DNA of 64,000 nucleotides from a bacterium. GTDB lineage: Bacteria; Desulfobacterota; Binatia; HRBIN30; CADEER01. The translations under genes and the position numbers were made by a program. Under the pieces are notes generated by a model that saw only the letters and a program-made list of their open reading frames with translations, was not told the origin of the DNA and did not search any database. Below are positions 59,554 to 64,000 of this stretch, piece by piece; positions within the stretch are counted from its first letter, which is position 1, and each line of letters starts with the position of its first letter. The DNA lies in the NCBI GenBank assembly GCA_019637795.1, contig JAHBUY010000004.1:62001-126000 (forward strand), in the 5' to 3' direction.

Positions 59554-60735
59554 ATGCGGATCCTGATCGAACCGGCGGGCGATGGCGGACCGGCGAGCGC
59601 GCGGGTCGAGATCGTCGAGCGCAAGGGCCGGGGCCACCCCGATACGCTCTGCGACCGCGCCGCGGAGGCGCTGAGCGCCGCACTCTGCCGCGCCTACCTG
59701 GAGCGGGCCGGCCGCGTCCTCCACCACAACGTCGACAAGGCGGTGCTGTGCGGCGGCAGCGCGCGCGCCGAGCTCGGCGGCGGCGAGGTGACCCGGCCGA
59801 TGCGCATGATCCACGTCGGCCGCGCGACGATGACGGCGGCCGGCGCGCCACTCGACGTCGACGCGATCGCCGACGCCGCGACCCGCGCCGTCTTCACCAC
59901 GGCGCTGCGGCGCCTCGACGCCGCGCGCCACCTCGAGGTCGCATCGCTGCTGCGGCCGACCAGCAGCGCGCTGGCCGGGCTCTTCGCCGACGCCGCCACC
60001 GTCCCGGCGGCGAACGACACGTCGATCGGCTGCGGCTTCGCGCCGCTCAGCCGCACCGAGCAGGTGGTCCTGGCGGTCGAACGAATGCTCACCGACGACC
60101 GGACGCTCGCCGCGCATCCGTTCCTCGGCGAGGACGTGAAGGTGCTGGCGGTGCGGGTGGACGATGCCGTCGAGCTCACCGTCGCCGTGGCGTTCATCGC
60201 GGCGCAGATCGCCTCGCTGGCGCAGTACGAGGAGGCGCGCGCGGCGGTGGGCGGGCTGGTGCGCGGCTTCGCCGCCGATCTCGGCGTCGAACCGGCGCGG
60301 GTGGTGGTCAACGCCGCCGACCGCCCCGCGGCCGGGCAGCTCTACCTCACCGTCACCGGCTCGAGCGCCGAGGCCGGCGATGACGGCCAGGTCGGGCGCG
60401 GCAACCGTGCCAACGGCCTCATCACCCCCGGCCGGCCGATGAGCCTGGAGGCGATGGCCGGCAAGAACCCGGTGTCGCACGTCGGCAAGCTCTACAACGC
60501 CTGGGCGACCCGCCTGACCGCCGAGCTGGCGCAGCGACCGGACATCGACCACGCCACCTGTCTCCTCGCCAGCCGCATTGGCGCCCCGATCACCGAGCCT
60601 CAGGTGGTGTGGCTGTCGGTCGGCGGCGCCGGCGCGCGCGACCGCGACGGGCTGCGGGGCGCGGTGCGCGATGCCCTGGAGCGCTTGCCGGCGATGTGGC
60701 GCGAGCTGCTCGACGCCGGGTGGCCGGTGGCATAG
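59554..60735 (+). CDS. mat: Archaeal-type methionine adenosyltransferase
   Basis: A 393-residue member of the archaeal AdoMet synthetase family, not the usual bacterial MetK. Signatures are [88 protein letters not shown] and the C-terminal [11 protein letters not shown]. It makes S-adenosylmethionine from methionine and ATP. It follows a strong hairpin and converges with the archease gene (6-bp gap). Whether a bacterial MetK also exists elsewhere is unknown. The start ATG at 59554 is clear. Confidence 0.93.
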   Translation: MRILIEPAGDGGPASARVEIVERKGRGHPDTLCDRAAEALSAALCRAYLERAGRVLHHNVDKAVLCGGSARAELGGGEVTRPMRMIHVGRATMTAAGAPLDVDAIADAATRAVFTTALRRLDAARHLEVASLLRPTSSALAGLFADAATVPAANDTSIGCGFAPLSRTEQVVLAVERMLTDDRTLAAHPFLGEDVKVLAVRVDDAVELTVAVAFIAAQIASLAQYEEARAAVGGLVRGFAADLGVEPARVVVNAADRPAAGQLYLTVTGSSAEAGDDGQVGRGNRANGLITPGRPMSLEAMAGKNPVSHVGKLYNAWATRLTAELAQRPDIDHATCLLASRIGAPITEPQVVWLSVGGAGARDRDGLRGAVRDALERLPAMWRELLDAGWPVA

Positions 60736-60741
60736 CCACGG

Positions 60742-61170
60742 CTATACGTCGAGGGTCACCTGCGCTTCCCAGGCGTCGCCGATCCGCTCGACCCGCAACC
60801 CGTACCAGGTCACGGCCTTCACGTCGGTGATGAGCGCGTGCCGCGTCGGATCGATCACCTCGCCAACCAGCACGGCAGCGAGGCGCGGGCTCGCCCCGGC
60901 ATCCACCGTCACGCGCTCGGGGCGCAGCAGCAGCGACGCCGTATCCTTGAGGAAGATCACCTCGTCGAGGAGGCGCACCAGCAGGAGATCGAGGGACGCC
61001 GCCGCGAGCGCGACGGAGCGGCGCTCGACGGCGCGCACGCTGCCGAGGTCGGCGACCATCGCCGCCGTCGTCGCCTCGACCGCGGCGGCGAACACCGCGT
61101 CGAGCGTCGGCCCCCAGGCGCGGAAGGTGACGTCGCTGGTGACCGCGTCCTCGAGCCAGGCGAAGGGCAC
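60742..61170 (-). CDS. Archease
   Basis: A 142-residue archease: MPFAWLEDAVTSDVTFRAWG (the usual EHTAD is altered to EDAVTSD), LDAVFAAAVEATTAAMVADL, LDLLLVRLLDEVIFLKDT and the conserved ITDVKAVTWYGLRVE and final TLDV. Archease promotes the guanylylation step of the RtcB RNA ligase and lets it turn over several times. The rtcB gene lies directly upstream with a gap of only 4 bp, so both should be translated from one mRNA. Confidence 0.92.
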   Translation of the reverse strand: MPFAWLEDAVTSDVTFRAWGPTLDAVFAAAVEATTAAMVADLGSVRAVERRSVALAAASLDLLLVRLLDEVIFLKDTASLLLRPERVTVDAGASPRLAAVLVGEVIDPTRHALITDVKAVTWYGLRVERIGDAWEAQVTLDV

Positions 61171-61174
61171 GCGG

Positions 61175-62632
61175 TCAGCCCTTGACGTTGCCGATCGGCG
61201 TCAGCCGCGCCACGCGATGGCTCAGGCCGGCGCGCTCGGTCGCCTCGGCGACGGCGTCGATGTCCTTGTAGGCGCCGCCCGCCTCTTCGGCCAGGCCGGC
61301 GTAGGACGCGCTGCGGACGTAGATGCCGCGCGCCGCCATGCTCCGCTGCAGATCGCGTCCGCGATACTGCCGCTTGGCGCGGGTCCGGCTCATCGTCCGG
61401 CCGCTGCCGTGGGCGGTGCTGAAGCAGCTCGCCTCCCCACTCCCCACGCCGGTGAGCAGGTACGAGCCGGTCTCCATGCTGCCGCCGATGATCACCGGTT
61501 GGCCGGTCGCGGCGTACTCCCCCGGCAGACCGTCGGCGCCGGGGGCGAAGGCGCGCGTCGCGCCCTTGCGGTGCACGAGCAGGCGGCGCCGCCGGCCATC
61601 GACGATGTGCGTCTCGAGCTTGGCGGTGTTGTGCGCGACGTCGTAGAGCATGCGCAGTCCGAGCGCCGCCATGTCGCGACCCATCACGGCCGCGAACACC
61701 TCGCGGATCCGGTGCAGGATGACCTGGCGGTTGGCGAACGACATGTTGGCGGCGCAGGCCATCGCGGCGAAGTAGCGCTGGCCCTCGGGCGAGCGGAACG
61801 GCGCGCAGGCGAGCTCGCGATCGGTGATCGCCAGGCCGTACTTGGGGGTCATCACGGCGAGAAACTCCTGCAGGTAGTCGGTCGCCACCTGGTGACCGAA
61901 GCCGCGGCTGCCGCAGTGGAACATCACCGCGATCTGGTTCGGGCGCGTGATGCCGAGGCGGCGAGCCAGCGGCGGGTCGACGACGTGCTCCGGGCGCACC
62001 ACCTGGATCTCCAGGTAGTGGTTGCCGGAACCAAGCGTGCCGATCTGCCGCTCGCCGCGGGCGACGGCGCGGGCGCTGACGGCGCGCGGGTCGGCGCCGG
62101 GGAAGCAGCCGCGCTCCTCGGTGCAGGCGAGATCGTGTTCCGTGCCGAAGCCGCGCCGCACCGCCCACCCCGCGCCTTCGCGCAACACCGCGTCGAGCTC
62201 CGCCGCCGAGAGGTGGACGAATCCCGTGCAGCCGACCCCGGCCGGCACCCGGTCGGCGAGGCCGTCGACCAGCTCGCGCAGCCGCGGCTCCACCTCGTCC
62301 AGCGTCAGGTCGGTGAGAGCCAGGCGCATGCCGCAATTGATGTCGAAGCCGATTCCCCCCGGTGAAATCACCCCCGCCTCCGGGTCCATCGCCGCCACGC
62401 CGCCGATCGGGAAACCGTATCCCCAGTGCGCGTCCGGCATGACGTAGCTGGCGCCGACGATGCCCGGCAGGCAGGCGACGTTGGCCGCCTGCGCGAACAC
62501 CGCGTCATCCATCGCCTCGAGCAGGGGCGGCGTCGCGAAGACGCGGATCGGCACCCGCATGCCCTGGCGCCAGCTCGCGGGCACCTCCCAGGTCGCATCG
62601 CCGAGCGGACGGATCGCGTCTGGAGGCGGCAT
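61175..62632 (-). CDS. rtcB: RNA-splicing ligase RtcB
   Basis: A 485-residue GTP-dependent 3'-phosphate RNA ligase: GGIGFDINCGMRLALTDL, ERQIGTLGSGNHYLEIQVV, MFHCGSRGFGHQVATDY, LYDVAHNTAKLE, and the guanylylation His (about 408) in STAHGSGRTMSR. It joins RNA with 2',3'-cyclic phosphate or 3'-phosphate to a 5'-OH end, as in tRNA splicing or repair of cut tRNAs and rRNA. The ATG at 62632 (MPPPDAIRPLG) is chosen; a longer frame adds a basic stretch with no family similarity. Co-transcribed with archease. Confidence 0.95.
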   Translation of the reverse strand: MPPPDAIRPLGDATWEVPASWRQGMRVPIRVFATPPLLEAMDDAVFAQAANVACLPGIVGASYVMPDAHWGYGFPIGGVAAMDPEAGVISPGGIGFDINCGMRLALTDLTLDEVEPRLRELVDGLADRVPAGVGCTGFVHLSAAELDAVLREGAGWAVRRGFGTEHDLACTEERGCFPGADPRAVSARAVARGERQIGTLGSGNHYLEIQVVRPEHVVDPPLARRLGITRPNQIAVMFHCGSRGFGHQVATDYLQEFLAVMTPKYGLAITDRELACAPFRSPEGQRYFAAMACAANMSFANRQVILHRIREVFAAVMGRDMAALGLRMLYDVAHNTAKLETHIVDGRRRRLLVHRKGATRAFAPGADGLPGEYAATGQPVIIGGSMETGSYLLTGVGSGEASCFSTAHGSGRTMSRTRAKRQYRGRDLQRSMAARGIYVRSASYAGLAEEAGGAYKDIDAVAEATERAGLSHRVARLTPIGNVKG

Positions 62633-62795
62633 TCCACCCGCACCGTAGCCGATCGCACCGGCCGTTGAAGTGATCGCTCGCGGCGATGCCGAGGCGCGGC
62701 GCCAACGAGCCATCCGCCGCGCGACGCCGCAGCCGGCCAGCGATCTCGCCTGCCATCTCGCAGGTAACGGGTAGTCAGCTCGCATGGCAGATGTT

Positions 62796-62811
62796 GCATA
62801 TGACGATATGC
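62796..62811. promoter_or_regulatory. Palindrome GCATAT-N4-ATATGC in an AT-rich promoter island
   Basis: GCATAT GACG ATATGC (62796-62811) is an exact inverted repeat. It lies in a low-GC island (about 62785-62860) between rtcB and the secreted repeat protein. Downstream are TTGACT and further TTTATCTATTGC, which could form a promoter, though the spacing is not exact. Another inverted element, AAAAAC-N8-GTTTTT, follows near 62880-62900, just before the GGGAGAGG site. Confidence 0.5.
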
Positions 62812-62913
62812 TTTCATTTATGTTGACTGATGTGGATTTATCTATTGCAAGTCGCCGGCGCGCTCCCTAGCGTTACGCGAAAAACCAGGGCGCGTTTTTT
62901 GGGAGAGGCGATC

Positions 62914-64000
62914 GTGCGATTCGATGTCGTTGGATTGGTGGTCACGGTGTTCACGGCCGTGGCGTTCGTGCTCGTCGGACTGGCCAGGGACGCGCAAGCC
63001 ACCGTCACCCCGTGTCCCGGCTCCACCGTCTGCAGCACCAATGGCTTCCAGGTGACGCTCGTCGACGCGTCGGGCCAGCCGACCAGCGCCGGCAGCTACG
63101 ACGGCACCAACACCACCTTCCGCTGGCAGGTGTGCCGCGGCGCCACCGCCGGCTGCTCGTGCGGCGCGCACGCGCTCAGCCACCTGGTGCTCGATCTCTC
63201 GTCCGGCATCTGCAAGGACCTCACGCTCGTGAGCGCATCGCCCGGGCCGATCAGGAGCAGCGACCCGACGTGCGCCAGCGGCATCAGCCCCATCCTCAAG
63301 TGGGACGTCGGCTTCGACAGCGCCTGCGGCGACAGCCCGCCGACCTGTCAGACGTTCACCGCCACGTTCGCCGGCAATGTCGCGACCGGCGCGAGCTCGC
63401 TCGCCTTCAAGGCGGGGACGGCATGCGGCTCGGTCTCGACACTCGGCCCCGCCTGCCAGTCGTGCACGCTGCCAACGGCCACGCGGACGGCATCCGCGAC
63501 CGCCACGGCCACTGCCACGAAGACTCTCACGCCGACGAAGACACAGACGCCCACCGCGACGGCAACCGTGACGCCGACCCGAACCAGCTCCGCGACATCG
63601 ACGTACACGGCCACCGGCACGGCAACGGCGAGCAGAACGCCGAGCTCTACCGTCACCAAGACGCCGGCGAACACCCCGACCAAGACGCCGCAGAACACTT
63701 CCACGGCCACCGCCACCAACACCCCGGTCAACACCCCGACCAAGACGCCGCAGAACACCTCCACCGCCACCGCCACCAACACCCCGGCGAACACCCCGAC
63801 CAAGACGCCGCAGAACACTTCCACGGCCACCGCCACCAACACCCCGGTCAACACCCCGACCAAGACGCCGCAGAACACTTCCACGGCCACCGCCACCAAC
63901 ACCCCGGTCAACACCCCGACCAAGACGCCGCAGAACACCTCCACCGCCACCGCCACGGCCAGCAACACGCCGGTCAACACCGCCACCAACACCCCCGCGA
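62914..64000 (+). CDS. Secreted protein with Thr/Pro-rich tandem repeats (3' end missing)
   Basis: The frame begins at a GTG (62914) six bases after GGGAGAGG and runs off the right edge (more than 360 residues). A signal peptide ([20 protein letters not shown], cleavage after ARDAQA) is followed by a Cys-rich domain of about 155 residues ([78 protein letters not shown]). After that comes a long Thr/Pro/Ala linker with [17 protein letters not shown] and then 20-residue repeats ([18 protein letters not shown]). This is a cell-surface or secreted stalk. The missing C-terminus could hold an anchor or a catalytic domain. Confidence 0.82.
   Translation, partial: MRFDVVGLVVTVFTAVAFVLVGLARDAQATVTPCPGSTVCSTNGFQVTLVDASGQPTSAGSYDGTNTTFRWQVCRGATAGCSCGAHALSHLVLDLSSGICKDLTLVSASPGPIRSSDPTCASGISPILKWDVGFDSACGDSPPTCQTFTATFAGNVATGASSLAFKAGTACGSVSTLGPACQSCTLPTATRTASATATATATKTLTPTKTQTPTATATVTPTRTSSATSTYTATGTATASRTPSSTVTKTPANTPTKTPQNTSTATATNTPVNTPTKTPQNTSTATATNTPANTPTKTPQNTSTATATNTPVNTPTKTPQNTSTATATNTPVNTPTKTPQNTSTATATASNTPVNTATNTPA
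63670..63969 (+). repeat. 60-bp in-frame tandem repeat (VNTR) in the secreted protein
   Basis: Five units with an exact 60-bp period start at 63670, 63730, 63790, 63850 and 63910. Each codes 20 residues (core [19 protein letters not shown]). Copies differ only by a Val/Ala codon at the unit end and by silent changes in the Ser-Thr codons. The last unit departs from the pattern after about 45 bp. Such length-variable arrays change by slippage or recombination. The array, or related degenerate repeats, may continue beyond the window. Confidence 0.92.

Noticed and set aside
63670..63969. Regular repeat array that could be taken for a CRISPR
   Set aside because: Units are contiguous without spacers, in frame, and have protein-coding variation; no cas gene is near.
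63348..63992. Open frame antisense to the tandem repeats, reading Val/Gly/Leu-rich repeats
   Set aside because: It has no signal peptide logic of its own and mirrors the Thr/Pro repeats of the plus-strand gene, which has a signal peptide and ribosome-binding site.

Overview
This is a gene-dense, very GC-rich bacterial chromosome segment carrying 57 protein-coding genes that I can support. I saw no rRNA, tRNA, CRISPR array, transposase or phage gene. Many CoA- and SDR-type enzymes, FMN luciferase-like oxidoreductases, amidohydrolases, DUF1329, a secreted protein with an EF-hand/dockerin-like Cys pair (GDCDGDGRVTVNEV) and PT-rich linkers, an archaeal-type AdoMet synthetase and many-PAS kinases suggest an uncultivated deltaproteobacterium-like lineage such as Candidatus Binatota. 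The lineage is an inference from gene content, not a proof.

Layout. (1) 1-7.2 kb: a minus-strand run with rimI (cut by the left edge), two tandem FabH-like ketoacyl synthases, an M3 oligopeptidase, a FUN14 protein and an alpha/beta hydrolase; then queG, a stand-alone NFACT-R domain and a lipoprotein. (2) 7.4-28.1 kb: lipid/CoA metabolism with an acyl-CoA dehydrogenase, DEAD-box helicase, MMPL/RND exporter plus LolA-like partner, acyl-CoA synthetase, CoA-transferase/racemase, five further SDRs, two crotonases, a [3Fe-4S]-type ferredoxin, a GT-B glycosyltransferase, a polysaccharide deacetylase, a DUF1329 protein and a cyclase-family hydrolase. Three promoter regions here carry the same palindrome, CAAAC-N4-GTTTG, which resembles the PsrA fatty-acid regulator operator. 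(3) 28.2-38.3 kb: a catabolic gene string behind a divergent tetR: luciferase-like oxidoreductase, aldehyde dehydrogenase, D-aminoacylase-type amidohydrolase, Zn alcohol dehydrogenase, amidohydrolase-2, an isochorismatase-fold protein without its catalytic residues, and an acyl-CoA ligase. Nearly every gap holds a long inverted repeat. (4) 38.3-40 kb: an SRPBCC protein and two orphan secreted proteins. (5) 40.2-53.0 kb: a signalling island with an RsbU-like REC-PP2C phosphatase, a STAS antagonist, an RsbW-like kinase, two hybrid histidine kinases, a lone receiver and a 1415-residue REC-8xPAS kinase. (6) 53.0-56.5 kb: a second luciferase-like/amidohydrolase set whose first two genes are close paralogues of genes in (3). 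(7) 56.6-62.6 kb: proteostasis and RNA repair: Hsp20, an AAA_32 Lon-like protease, archaeal-type MAT, archease and RtcB. (8) 62.9 kb to the right edge: a secreted protein with 60-bp in-frame tandem repeats, cut by the window.

Working hypothesis: the acyl-CoA/SDR genes and the two luciferase-like/amidohydrolase sets degrade lipid-like or alicyclic/aromatic substrates. A PsrA-like repressor may co-regulate three of the transcription units, and the signalling island probably adjusts a sigma or anti-sigma output. Most open frames antisense to these genes are artefacts of high GC.
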